From Nocardioides lijunqiniae (lineage in GTDB: Bacteria; Actinomycetota; Actinomycetes; Propionibacteriales; Nocardioidaceae): a stretch of DNA of 35,376 nucleotides. The stretch lies in NCBI RefSeq assembly GCF_015024225.1, contig NZ_JACJGM010000014.1:1-35376 (forward strand). Direction: 5' to 3'. Shown here in pieces: positions 16,999-26,121 of the stretch (the stretch's first letter is position 1; each line of letters opens with the position of its first letter). Under the pieces are notes generated by a model, which saw only the letters and a program-made list of their open reading frames with translations, searched no databases and had not been told where the DNA came from. The position numbers and the translations under genes were made by a program.

Positions 16999-17465
16999 GA
17001 GGTCCTCGAGTCGTCGCGGAGTCCGGGCAGCTCGACGGTCAGCCAGTCCCGGTGGCCCGGGGGCGGCGGGGTGACGGCCACCAGGGCGAGGTCGTCGTCG
17101 TCGGCCACGCGCCGTACGGCGGCGTCGGCCGTCTCGTTGGCCGTCTCGACCTGGGCCACCCGGGTGCGGGCGTCGGCGATGAGCGAGGTCGCCGTGCGCT
17201 CGCGCTCGGCGATCGCGTCCTGCAGGGTCGTCACGTCCTGGGCGTGCCGGTCGAGCGAGTCGGCCGCCGTGTCGTGCGCACCGGCCACCGCCCGCAGGTG
17301 GCTCGCCCGCTCCTGCACGCGCAGCCGCATGCTCTCCGCCGCCCGGCCGGTCCAGCCGAGGCTCTCGGTCTGCGCGACCAGCTGGTCGGCCAGCATCCGC
17401 ACGTCGACCGCCTGCTCCCGCAGCTGGTCGGCGCGCCTGCGCAGCACGTCGGTGTCGCCGTACAT
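16995..17465 (-). CDS. WXG100-like ESX protein with C-terminal extension
   Basis: A 156-residue, almost wholly helical protein. Residues 1-85 form the WXG100 helical hairpin with the turn motif WTG at W38-G40. A further coiled-coil-prone helix (about 85-125) and a short Pro-rich tail make it longer than the usual 100. No clear YxxxD/E secretion motif is present. The start ATG 17465 is preceded by GGCGGAGGGCGTGACG, a good ribosome-binding site; an upstream in-frame extension has none. It is the first gene of a coupled operon with the EspG-like and hydrolase-like genes. Confidence 0.75.
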   Translation of the reverse strand: MYGDTDVLRRRADQLREQAVDVRMLADQLVAQTESLGWTGRAAESMRLRVQERASHLRAVAGAHDTAADSLDRHAQDVTTLQDAIAERERTATSLIADARTRVAQVETANETADAAVRRVADDDDLALVAVTPPPPGHRDWLTVELPGLRDDSRTS

Positions 17466-17587
17466 CGTCACGCCCTCCGCCTGGCCGTCCGCCTGAATCC
17501 GTGTCCTTGTGCGCTTTCCCTCGTTGAACTCTCCCGAAACGCCATCGCGCGCCCGATCGTGGTGGCCCCCGTCACGGAGGAGTCCTG

Positions 17588-18958
17588 ATGCAGCGGTCCG
17601 CACCCCGTCGTACGGCGCTCGCCCCTCTGGTCGCCGGCCTGGTCGCGTGCCTGGGTGCCGCCCTCGTCCTGACGGGGCTCGGGCCGGTCGCGGCCCCGGC
17701 CCAGGCGGCGGCGCCGGCCGCCGCCGACACGGGGCCGGCCGCGGTGCCGGCGACGGTGCGCCGCGTGGTGTTCGTGGGCAACAACTGGGAGGGCACGGCC
17801 GACGTGCTGGACCCGCGGACCTTCCGCCGCGTCGCCCGCATCGACGTGGTGCCCGACTACGCCGCGCGCATGCAGGAGATCGCGACCAACCCCTACCGGC
17901 TGGCCTACTTCCTGGCCATCCGCGAGCTCATCGGCGAGGGCAACGACCAGTTCGTCGACGACATGTACTCCTCCAACGACGGCCGCCTGGTCGTGATCTC
18001 GCGCCCCTCGTTCGGGGACGTCGTCGCGATCAGCCTGCGGACCAGGAGGATCGTGTGGCGCTTCGCCGTGGCCGGGGTGCGCTCGGACCACATGGCGATC
18101 TCGCCCGACGGGCGGCGGGTGGTGGTCAGCGCCTCCACCGGCAACGTCGTGCACGTGCTGCGGGTGGCCGACGGCAAGGAGGTGGGCCGCTTCCCCTCCG
18201 GCGGGTCACCGCACGAGAGCGTCTTCATCGACGGCGGCCGCCGCATCCTGCACGCCAGCATCGGCATGGTCTACAGCCCGCTCGACGACCCGGCGCTGGA
18301 CGCCACCAAGGACGACCGGGTGCTCCAGGTCGTCGACGCGAAGACCTTCAAGGTCGTGCGCCGCTACGACCTGCGCAAGGCGCTCGACGCCCGCGGCCTG
18401 GACCGGGTCAGCACGGCCGTCCGGCCGCTCACGCTGTCGCCGAACGAGCGGAAGATCTTCTTCCAGCTGTCGTTCTTCCACGGCTTCGTGCAGCTGGACC
18501 GCCGTACGGGCCGGATCACGCGGGTCCGCCGCCTGCCCAACCTGGTCCCGAGCACCCCGCGCGAGCAGTACCTGCTCGACTCCGCGCACCACGGCATCGC
18601 GATGAACCCGAAGGGCACGAGACTCTGCGTCGCAGGCACCATGTCGGACTACGCCACCGTCGTGGACCCGCGCACCGGCCGGCACAGTCGCCTGATCAAG
18701 CGCGGCCTCAAGCCCTACTGGGTGACCCCGAGCTGGGACGGGCGCTACTGCTACGTCTCGTGGTCGGGCTCCGACACGGTCTCGCGCATCAGCTACCGCA
18801 CCGCGCGGGTGGTGTCGACGACCAAGGTCGGCGACCACCCCCAGCGCGTGCGCAACGGCGTCGTCCGCCGCGGCCTCCTCGGACGCCTCGGTCACGCCAC
18901 GTCGTCCGCTCCCACCCGCACCTCGCCCCTCTCCCTGTGGGAGCGACCGGGGGGCTAG
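17588..18958 (+). CDS. Secreted beta-propeller (YncE/WD40-like) protein
   Basis: A 456-residue exported protein. An N-terminal Sec signal runs over residues 1-40, with an AQA-A cleavage site. It is followed by repeated four-stranded blade patterns such as DVLDPRTFRRVARIDV, ISLRTRRIVWRFAV, LRVADGKEVGRF, VVDAKTFKVVRRYDL and DPRTGRHSRLI, typical of YVTN/YncE propellers. HMAISPDGRRVVVS is a classic blade start. No catalytic residues are recognised; such proteins often bind other proteins or polysaccharide. The start ATG 17588 has GGAGGAG before it. The last 20 residues are encoded within a possible terminator hairpin, and the TAG stop overlaps the convergent aminotransferase stop (CTAG). Confidence 0.82.
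   Translation: MQRSAPRRTALAPLVAGLVACLGAALVLTGLGPVAAPAQAAAPAAADTGPAAVPATVRRVVFVGNNWEGTADVLDPRTFRRVARIDVVPDYAARMQEIATNPYRLAYFLAIRELIGEGNDQFVDDMYSSNDGRLVVISRPSFGDVVAISLRTRRIVWRFAVAGVRSDHMAISPDGRRVVVSASTGNVVHVLRVADGKEVGRFPSGGSPHESVFIDGGRRILHASIGMVYSPLDDPALDATKDDRVLQVVDAKTFKVVRRYDLRKALDARGLDRVSTAVRPLTLSPNERKIFFQLSFFHGFVQLDRRTGRITRVRRLPNLVPSTPREQYLLDSAHHGIAMNPKGTRLCVAGTMSDYATVVDPRTGRHSRLIKRGLKPYWVTPSWDGRYCYVSWSGSDTVSRISYRTARVVSTTKVGDHPQRVRNGVVRRGLLGRLGHATSSAPTRTSPLSLWERPGG
18908..18944 (+). terminator. Candidate terminator inside the propeller gene end
   Basis: GCTCCCAC (18908-18915) pairs perfectly with GTGGGAGC (18937-18944) across a 21-base C-rich loop, just before the stop codon. It could end transcription from either convergent gene. 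No T-run is present. Confidence 0.35.
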
Positions 18959-20142
18959 GTCCAGTCGAGGCGGAGGCGGTCGAGGGCCTGCTCGATGTCG
19001 GACCGGGGGCCGGCGAAGCTGAGCCGGATGTGGTGGTGGCCCTCGGCGGTGTCGAAGTCGACGCCGGTCGCGACGGCGACGCCGGTGCGGGCGAGCAGGT
19101 CGTGGGCGAAGGACATCGAGTCCTGGGTGAGGTGCCCGACGTCGGCGTAGACGTAGAACGCCCCGTCGGCCGGCGCCAGCCGGGTCACGCCGAGCTGGGG
19201 GAGGGTGTCGAGCAGCAGCCGGCGGTTCTCGGCGTAGCGGCGCACGTGGCCGTCGAGCTCGGCGTACGTCGCGTCGTCGAAGGCGGCGAGGCAGGCGCGC
19301 TGCGCGATCACCGGCGGGCAGATCGTGAAGTTGCCGGTGAGCACGTCGACCGCGCGCCGCAGGCGCTCGGGCACCAGCATCCAGCCGATCCTCCAGCCCG
19401 TCATCGAGAAGTACTTCGAGAAGCTCGAGAACACCACCGCCTCGCGGCTGGTCTCCCAGGCAGAGCGGGCGAGGGTGGCGCCGCCGTCGAGGCCGGCGTA
19501 CTCGATGCCGTGGTAGATCTCGTCCGAGATCAGCTGCACGGCGTTCTCGTCGCACCACCGGGCGATCGCGGCGAGCTCGGCGGGCAGCAGCATCGTGCCG
19601 GTCGGGTTGGCGGGGCTGGCCACCACGACACCCTTGAGCGGCGTGCGCTCGTGGGTCTCGGCGAGCTGCGCCACCGTCGGCTGGAAGCGCGTCTCGGGCC
19701 CGGTCGCCACCTCCACGACCTCGCAGCCGAGCGCGCTGAGGACGTTGCGGTAGCAGGGGTAGCCCGGGCGCGCCATCGCCACGCGGTCGCCCACCTCGAA
19801 CGCCGCCAGGAACGCCAGCAGGAAGCCGCCGCTGGACCCCGTGGTGACCACGACGTCGTCGGCGCCGACCTCGATGCCGTGCGCGCGGCGGTGGTGCTGT
19901 GCGATCGCCTCGCGCAGCTCGAGGATGCCGACGGCCGGGGTGTAGCCGAGAGGGTCGCCGCTGCCGAGCAGCCGCACCGCCTCGTCGCGCACCGGCGCCG
20001 GCGCGCCGCTGCTCGGCTGCCCGGCCAGCAGGTTGAGCACGTCGCCGTGGGTGCGCTGGCGCCGCGCCGAGGCCTCCAGCAGGTCCATGACGTGGAACGG
20101 CGGGACGGCGGCGCGCTGCGCCACCCGGAGGCGGTCGGTCAC
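18955..20142 (-). CDS. Fold-type I PLP-dependent aminotransferase
   Basis: A 395-residue class I/II aminotransferase (AspC/aromatic type). The Schiff-base lysine is K243 in SSFSKYF. PLP contacts N179 (SPANPTG), D207 and Y210 (ISDEIYHG), and a C-terminal carboxylate-binding Arg in HHIRLSFAG are visible. The amino-donor specificity cannot be read from sequence. The start GTG 20142 has no ribosome-binding site but a TAGCCT box 7 bases upstream, so it is probably leaderless. Its stop overlaps the propeller gene stop as CTAG. It stands alone as a transcription unit. Confidence 0.9.
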   Translation of the reverse strand: MTDRLRVAQRAAVPPFHVMDLLEASARRQRTHGDVLNLLAGQPSSGAPAPVRDEAVRLLGSGDPLGYTPAVGILELREAIAQHHRRAHGIEVGADDVVVTTGSSGGFLLAFLAAFEVGDRVAMARPGYPCYRNVLSALGCEVVEVATGPETRFQPTVAQLAETHERTPLKGVVVASPANPTGTMLLPAELAAIARWCDENAVQLISDEIYHGIEYAGLDGGATLARSAWETSREAVVFSSFSKYFSMTGWRIGWMLVPERLRRAVDVLTGNFTICPPVIAQRACLAAFDDATYAELDGHVRRYAENRRLLLDTLPQLGVTRLAPADGAFYVYADVGHLTQDSMSFAHDLLARTGVAVATGVDFDTAEGHHHIRLSFAGPRSDIEQALDRLRLDWT

Positions 20143-20149
20143 GCAGGCG

Positions 20150-20155
20150 AGGCTA
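20150..20155 (-). promoter_or_regulatory. Leaderless -10 box of the aminotransferase gene
   Basis: On the minus strand TAGCCT (20155-20150) is followed by seven bases and then the GTG start at 20142. This suits transcription beginning at the start codon. Confidence 0.5.
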
Positions 20156-20178
20156 GCCGCCGGTGCTCATCGTGGGCC

Positions 20179-20334
20179 GAGGAAGGCGCGCCCCCGGGGG
20201 TTGAGGAAGGCGCGCTAGCGCCTGTCTCGAAACCCGAGGAGCTGTCCCTGGCGCCGTCGTTCGTCTCCACCGGGTTTCGAGACGGGTCGCACAGCCCCTC
20301 ACTCCGTTCGGGTCTGTGCAGACTCTCCTCAACC
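20179..20334. repeat. REP-like palindromic repeat block
   Basis: Nested symmetric units fill the space after the FAD oxidoreductase gene. GTCTCGAAACCC (20224-20235) and GGGTTTCGAGAC (20272-20283) are perfect 12-base inverted repeats with 36 bases between. Outside them GGTTGAGGA (20199-20207) and TCCTCAACC (20326-20334) are inverted, and GAGGAAGGCGCGC occurs twice directly (20179-20191, 20203-20215). GCACAG/CTGTGC (20289-20294, 20314-20319) adds another stem. This layout resembles dispersed repeats I associate with Nocardioides genomes. The right end runs into the stop codon of the FAD gene. Confidence 0.65.
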
Positions 20335-21813
20335 TCGCCGCGCCAGGCGTGCCGCTCGCTTCGCTCCCGCCACGCCGGCGCGTCGACCGAAGAACGAGCC
20401 CTCGCCGAGCTGGGTGCCGGAGCAGTAGCCCTTGCCGTCCTGGGCGAGGTTGGAGGCGCAGGCGCCGGCGGCGTAGAGGCCGGGGACGACCGAGCCATCG
20501 GGGCGCTGGGCCTCGCCGTCGACGGTGACCCGGATCCCGCCGAGGGTGAAGCCGGCGTAGAGCGCGTGGCCCAGCCGCACGTCGAAGACCGCCCAGGGGC
20601 CGACCGACTGCGGGGCCAGCCAGTCCGGCGACTTGTGGAAGTCGGGGTCCTCCCCGCGGGCGGCGTGCTCGTTGTAGCGGTCGAGCGTCTCCTGCAGCGC
20701 CGCCTCGGGGACGCCCAGCCCGGCGGCCATCTCCGCGACGGTCTCGTAGCCGTCGAGCAGGGGGACGAGGGGCATCTTGGGGTACTCCACGTGCTCGCTG
20801 TCGACGATCAGGTACGCCGCCGAGCCGGTCTGCTCCATCACGAACTGCGAGGTGCGGGAGTGGTAGCTGTCCTCGGCCACGAACCGTCGGCCCTCCTGGT
20901 TGACCAGCAGGCCCGTGACCAGCACCGACGGCGGGTAGACCGGCGCGGTGATGAAGGGCTCGTCCATGTGCTTGAGCTCCGCCCCCACCGACTGCCCGAG
21001 CCGGATGCCCAGCCCGTCGTCGTACGTCGAGCCGAGGGTGAACAGCTTCGAGCCCAGCGCCGGCGTGTGCTCGGCGACCATGTCGGGGTTCATCACGAAG
21101 CCGCCCGCGGCGACCACCACCGCCGGCGCCCTCACCAGCCCGGTCTCGTCGAAGCACCGCCAGGCGACCCCGACCACCTCGCCGGCGTCGTCGACGACGA
21201 GGTTGGTCGCGCCGGTCTCGTAGCGGACCGTCACCCCGGCCTCCTCGACCCGCTCGCGGAGCAGGTCCATCACGATGCGGGTGCCCTCGGTGTCGCCGGG
21301 CACCGGCACCTTGTGGCCGCGTGGGGCGGGGCGGGCCCGGTCGCGGAACGGCCACACCTTCTCGTTGCCGGTGAACATCAGGCCCTGGGTCCCGGGCTGG
21401 ATGACGGCCTTCTCCGGGTAGAAGCTGCGCTCGAACTCGAAGCCCAGCGCCTCCAGCCAGTCGAAGTGCTCGACCGAGCCGTCGCAGTAGGCGCGGATCT
21501 TGTCCGGCTCGGGGTCCTTCGACACCGCGAGCAGGTAGTCGTACATCGCCTCGACCGAGTCCTCCTGGCCGGTCGCCCGCTGCACCGCGGTGCCGCCGCC
21601 GAGGTAGAAGTGGCCGCCGGACATGCTCGAGGTGCCGCCGTGCACCGCCGCGCGCTCCAGCAGCAGCACCGACGCGCCGGCGCGCGCCGCCTCCAGCGCC
21701 GCGCAGCCCCCGGCGATCCCGAAGCCGACCACCACGACGTCGTACGACGCGGCGTCGGCGGGCAGGTCACCCGCCGGGAGGACGTCGGGGACGGCGGTGC
21801 CCTGGGCGCTCAT
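20329..21813 (-). CDS. FAD-dependent oxidoreductase, fumarate reductase/KstD superfamily
   Basis: A 494-residue flavoprotein. The N-terminal dinucleotide fold VVVVGFGIAGG has glycines at 30, 32 and 35, with the ribose-binding LLLER at 50-54. The flavin-covering motif HGGTSSMSGG (58-67) and the C-terminal GLYAAGACASN and GYCSGTQLGEGSFFGRRAG segments mark the fumarate reductase / 3-ketosteroid dehydrogenase superfamily. The C-terminal motif differs from true 3-ketosteroid delta1-dehydrogenases, so the substrate is unknown. The start ATG 21813 is chosen because a TACCTT box lies exactly 6 bases upstream; an ATG at 21831 would fall inside the operator. A KstR-like operator touches that box. The last 15 or so codons enter the repeat block. 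Confidence 0.85.
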   Translation of the reverse strand: MSAQGTAVPDVLPAGDLPADAASYDVVVVGFGIAGGCAALEAARAGASVLLLERAAVHGGTSSMSGGHFYLGGGTAVQRATGQEDSVEAMYDYLLAVSKDPEPDKIRAYCDGSVEHFDWLEALGFEFERSFYPEKAVIQPGTQGLMFTGNEKVWPFRDRARPAPRGHKVPVPGDTEGTRIVMDLLRERVEEAGVTVRYETGATNLVVDDAGEVVGVAWRCFDETGLVRAPAVVVAAGGFVMNPDMVAEHTPALGSKLFTLGSTYDDGLGIRLGQSVGAELKHMDEPFITAPVYPPSVLVTGLLVNQEGRRFVAEDSYHSRTSQFVMEQTGSAAYLIVDSEHVEYPKMPLVPLLDGYETVAEMAAGLGVPEAALQETLDRYNEHAARGEDPDFHKSPDWLAPQSVGPWAVFDVRLGHALYAGFTLGGIRVTVDGEAQRPDGSVVPGLYAAGACASNLAQDGKGYCSGTQLGEGSFFGRRAGVAGAKRAARLARRG

Positions 21814-21819
21814 GGAGCA

Positions 21820-21837
21820 AAGGTAGAACATGTTCCA
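21820..21837 (-). promoter_or_regulatory. Leaderless -10 box with KstR-like operator
   Basis: Positions 21824-21837 read TAGAACATGTTCCA and match, on both strands, the KstR consensus TnnAACnnGTTnnA; its core GAACATGTTC (21826-21835) is a perfect palindrome. On the minus strand TACCTT (21825-21820) overlaps its edge and lies 6 bases before the ATG at 21813. A repressor bound here would block the promoter. A divergent antiporter gene starts 89 bases away. Confidence 0.55.
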
Positions 21838-21882
21838 GTTTCACGCGACGGCGACCGGTCCGGCCGAGGGGCGTCGCACCGA

Positions 21883-21888
21883 TAGACT
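21883..21888 (+). promoter_or_regulatory. Candidate -10 box of the antiporter gene
   Basis: TAGACT lies 37 bases before ATG 21926, leaving a leader of about 30 bases with a ribosome-binding site. No matching -35 is seen. Confidence 0.3.
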
Positions 21889-21925
21889 GCGTGTCCGCCG
21901 CCCCGCCAAAGCAGGACGAGGTGAC

Positions 21926-23434
21926 ATGAGCTTCGACGTCCACCAGCTCGACACGTTCCTGCTGTTGGGCTCGGCCGTCACCCTGCTCGCCGTCCTCGCC
22001 GTGCGGGTGTCCTCGCGTGCCGGCCTCCCCAGCCTGCTGATCTACCTGCTGATGGGCGTCCTCCTCGGCGAGTCGGGCCTGGGCATCGGCTTCGAGGACG
22101 CCGAGCTCGCGCACGCGCTCGGCTTCGCCGCCCTGGTCCTGATCCTGGCCGAGGGCGGTCTGACCACCAACTGGCGCGAGATCAAGCCGTCGATGCGCAT
22201 CGGCGTCTCCCTGGCCTCGATCGGCGTCGCCGTGTCGGTGGGCGTCGTCGCCCTGGGGTCGCACTACCTGCTCGGTCTCTCCTGGGAGACCGCCATCCTG
22301 CTGGGCGCGGTCACGTCGGCGACGGACGCCGCCGCGGTCTTCTCCGTGCTGCGCACCGTCCCGCTCCCGCGGCGCCTGACCGGCTCGCTCGAGGCGGAGT
22401 CCGGCCTCAACGACGCCCCCACCGTCGTACTGGTGGTGCTGGTGTCGACCGGCGTGGCCGCCGAGGAGGGCGTCTGGCGGATGATCCTGGAGATCCTCTT
22501 CGAGCTCACGGGCGGCGTCCTGCTCGGGCTCGCGGTGGGCTTCGGCGGCGCGTGGGTCATGCGCCGCGCCGCGCTGCCGTCGTCCGGTCTCTACCCGATC
22601 GCCGTCATCTGCCTCACCGTCCTGGCCTACGCCGGGGGCGCCGCCCTCCACGTGTCCGGCTTCGCGGCGGTCTACGTCGCCGCGCTGGTGCTCGGCAACT
22701 CCGAGCTGCCGCACCGCGGGGTCACCCGGTCGTTCTCCGAGGGCATCGCCTGGCTGGCGCAGATCGGGCTGTTCGTCATGCTCGGCCTGCTGCTCTCACC
22801 CGGGCGGATCTCCCTGGAGACGGTGGGCCTGGCCGTGGCCGCCGGGATGATCCTGACGTTCGTGGCCCGTCCGCTGTCGGTGCTGGCGAGCTCGGTGGTG
22901 CAGCCGATGCCCTGGCGGGACCTGGGCTTCCTGTCCTGGGCGGGACTGCGCGGGGCGGTGCCGATCGTCTTCACCACGATCCCGCTGTCGGAGGGGGTCG
23001 GCGACGCCGAGCAGCTCTTCGACATCGTCTTCGTGATGGTGGTGATCTACACGCTGCTCACGGGCCCGACGCTGCCGCTGGTGGCACGGGTGCTGAAGGT
23101 GGCCCGCCGCTCCGAGCCGCGCGACCTCGAGCTCGAGGCGGCGCCGCTGGACCGGGTCGCCGCCGACCTGCTCCAGATCACGATCAGCCCGGCCTCGCTG
23201 ATGCACGGGGTCGAGGTGGGCGAGCTCCGGCTGCCGCCCGGCGCCTCGGTCTCGCTGATCATCCGCGAGGGCGAGGCGAAGGTCCCCGAGCGCCGCTCGG
23301 TCCTGCGCCACGGCGACGAGGTGCTCGTCGTGACCCCGCGCAAGCTGCGCGAGCGCACCGAGGAGCGGCTGCGCCAGGTCAGCCGTGGCGGCCGGCTGGC
23401 CCAGTGGCTCGACGAGCCGGACGTGCGCGACTAG
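21926..23434 (+). CDS. CPA1-family K+/H+ (Na+/H+) antiporter, NhaP2/CvrA type
   Basis: A 502-residue inner-membrane antiporter. About twelve hydrophobic helices occupy residues 10-395, with the ion-translocation motifs SATDAAAVF (T133-D134) and ESGLNDAP (N162-D163) of CPA1 exchangers. A cytoplasmic C-terminal domain (about 415-480) resembles TrkA-C/RCK_C: LEAAPLDRVAADLLQ and LRHGDEVLVVTP are typical. This combination fits the NhaP2/CvrA potassium-proton branch, with a role in ion and pH homeostasis. The start ATG 21926 has AGGACGAGGTGAC before it. Ion specificity cannot be determined from sequence. Confidence 0.88.
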   Translation: MSFDVHQLDTFLLLGSAVTLLAVLAVRVSSRAGLPSLLIYLLMGVLLGESGLGIGFEDAELAHALGFAALVLILAEGGLTTNWREIKPSMRIGVSLASIGVAVSVGVVALGSHYLLGLSWETAILLGAVTSATDAAAVFSVLRTVPLPRRLTGSLEAESGLNDAPTVVLVVLVSTGVAAEEGVWRMILEILFELTGGVLLGLAVGFGGAWVMRRAALPSSGLYPIAVICLTVLAYAGGAALHVSGFAAVYVAALVLGNSELPHRGVTRSFSEGIAWLAQIGLFVMLGLLLSPGRISLETVGLAVAAGMILTFVARPLSVLASSVVQPMPWRDLGFLSWAGLRGAVPIVFTTIPLSEGVGDAEQLFDIVFVMVVIYTLLTGPTLPLVARVLKVARRSEPRDLELEAAPLDRVAADLLQITISPASLMHGVEVGELRLPPGASVSLIIREGEAKVPERRSVLRHGDEVLVVTPRKLRERTEERLRQVSRGGRLAQWLDEPDVRD

Positions 23435-23442
23435 GTCGGCGG

Positions 23443-23487
23443 GGAGGAGTGGTGTGCACGCTCCTCCAACTGGCCTGACGAAGTCAG
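23443..23487. terminator. Bidirectional terminator hairpins
   Basis: GGAGGAG (23443-23449) pairs with CTCCTCC (23461-23467), and CTGAC (23475-23479) with GTCAG (23483-23487) around a GAA loop. They lie between two convergent genes; the second covers the stop codon of the minus-strand gene. Similar GAA-loop hairpins recur at 26044-26062 and 26101-26121. Confidence 0.5.
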
Positions 23488-24029
23488 TCCACGACGCCGG
23501 TGTCGGCGTCGGCCTCGGCGGGCGGGCTGCAGATCTCGCTGTCCTGGTCGGACTGGACGGCCTTGCGGCCGGCGGCCAGCTCGACGAAGTCGTCGCCGAC
23601 GACGACGTTGACGCCGGGCAGCCCGCTCTCGCGGCGCACGACCTTGGCGCGCTTGCCGAGGTAGCTCTTGACCAGGCGGACGCCGGGGTTGTCCGGGTCG
23701 TCGGTCCAGATCTCGGCGAAGGGGACCTCGGTGTCCTCGGGGGCGTTGCTGATGCCGCCCTCCCCGAAGCCGCCCTCGGTGAAGAGCTGCATGGTGCGGC
23801 CGGCGAGCCCCTCGCGGGTCCCGGCGTTGGCGACGCTCACGGTGACCTGGTCGGGGTAGACCTTGGTCTCGGCGGGGATGTCGGTCGGCGTGCAGACCGG
23901 CACCTCGTCGGAGCTCGTGAACGGCTCGGTGACCGCTCCCCAGCCCCAGGCGACGCCCACCATCAGCAGCACGGCGAGCACCCCCAGGGTGATCGCGGAG
24001 CGGAAGCGCGCGAGCGCGAGGGCGGGCAT
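23484..24029 (-). CDS. LytR C-terminal domain protein, membrane anchored
   Basis: A 181-residue protein has a short basic N-terminus, one transmembrane segment (about 13-32) and an extracytoplasmic LytR_C domain (about 54-165). The VTVSVANAGTREGLAGRTMQ start of that domain is diagnostic. LytR_C domains often follow LCP cell-wall glycopolymer ligases but occur alone in actinobacteria, as here; the role is unknown. The start ATG 24029 lies one base after the stop of the VapB-like gene, so the pair is translationally coupled. The acidic tail ends in a bidirectional terminator. Confidence 0.82.
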   Translation of the reverse strand: MPALALARFRSAITLGVLAVLLMVGVAWGWGAVTEPFTSSDEVPVCTPTDIPAETKVYPDQVTVSVANAGTREGLAGRTMQLFTEGGFGEGGISNAPEDTEVPFAEIWTDDPDNPGVRLVKSYLGKRAKVVRRESGLPGVNVVVGDDFVELAAGRKAVQSDQDSEICSPPAEADADTGVVD

Positions 24030-24030
24030 C

Positions 24031-24327
24031 TCAGCCTTCCAGACGGTGGACGCGGGCGTGCAGGACGTTGCGCTGCTGGAGGGCGGCCCGCAGCGCGCGG
24101 TGCAGCCCGTCCTCGAGGTAGTACTCGTCGTGCCACTCCACCACGTGGGCGAAGAGGTCGCCGTAGAAGGTGGAGTCCTCGTCGAGCAGCGTGGCGAGCT
24201 GCAGCGTGTCCTTCGTGGTGACCAGCTCGTCGAGGCGCACCTGGCGCGGCGGGACGGCGGCCCACGCACGGGTCGAGAGGCCGTGCTCGGGGTACGGCCT
24301 CCCGTCGCCCACGCGTTTGAAGATCAC
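24031..24327 (-). CDS. VapB-family-like conserved actinobacterial protein
   Basis: A 98-residue protein beginning VIFKRVGDGRPYPEHGL and rich in conserved motifs (PPRQVRLDELVTTK, EDSTFYGDLFAHVVEW, LEDGLHRALRAALQ). I recall such proteins being annotated in databases as VapB-type antitoxins, but no ribbon-helix-helix or AbrB DNA-binding motif is evident to me and there is no VapC toxin next door. The constant partner here is a LytR_C protein. The start GTG 24327 has no ribosome-binding site; TATAGT 6 bases upstream indicates leaderless expression. Function is uncertain. Confidence 0.82.
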   Translation of the reverse strand: MIFKRVGDGRPYPEHGLSTRAWAAVPPRQVRLDELVTTKDTLQLATLLDEDSTFYGDLFAHVVEWHDEYYLEDGLHRALRAALQQRNVLHARVHRLEG

Positions 24328-24333
24328 GCCGCG

Positions 24334-24365
24334 ACTATAAACGGCCCTGCGCCACGCCCTAGATT
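24334..24365. promoter_or_regulatory. Divergent pair of leaderless promoters
   Basis: On the minus strand TATAGT (24339-24334) lies 6 bases before GTG 24327. On the plus strand TAGATT (24360-24365) lies 6 bases before ATG 24372. The two starts are only 44 bases apart, so their -35 regions must overlap and the promoters may compete. Confidence 0.6.
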
Positions 24366-24371
24366 GGCGGC

Positions 24372-25988
<1,617 letters not shown>

Positions 25989-26013
25989 CCCCGCAGATCA
26001 ACCTGGGCCGGCC

Positions 26014-26121
26014 CGGAAGTACGAGCGTCAGCGAGTACTTCCAAGGGAGCGCGAAGCGCTCCCCTTCACCGGAAGTACGAGCGTCAGCGAGTACTTCCAA
26101 TGAAGCGACGAAGTCGCTTCA
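26014..26121. repeat. Array of four palindromic hairpins, two identical
   Basis: Two identical 30-base copies (26014-26043 and 26070-26099) each form a stem GGAAGTAC/GTACTTCC around GAGCGTCAGCGA. Between them GGGAGCGC/GCGCTCCC with a GAA loop (26044-26062) forms a second fold, and after the second copy TGAAGCGAC/GTCGCTTCA with a GAA loop (26101-26121) forms a fourth. The block lies between convergent genes, and the last hairpin covers the stop codon of the minus-strand gene. It probably acts as a bidirectional terminator and looks like a REP-type element. Confidence 0.75.

Noticed and set aside
20329..21813. 3-ketosteroid delta1-dehydrogenase (kstD)
   Set aside because: The C-terminal motif (GYCSGTQLGEGSFFG) differs from the KstD pattern I know, so only the superfamily is assigned despite the KstR-like site.
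24031..24327. Functional toxin-antitoxin system
   Set aside because: No toxin gene is adjacent and no antitoxin DNA-binding motif is visible.
26014..26099. Two spaced identical 30-base repeats as a CRISPR array
   Set aside because: There are only two copies, the spacer itself is a hairpin, and no cas genes are present.
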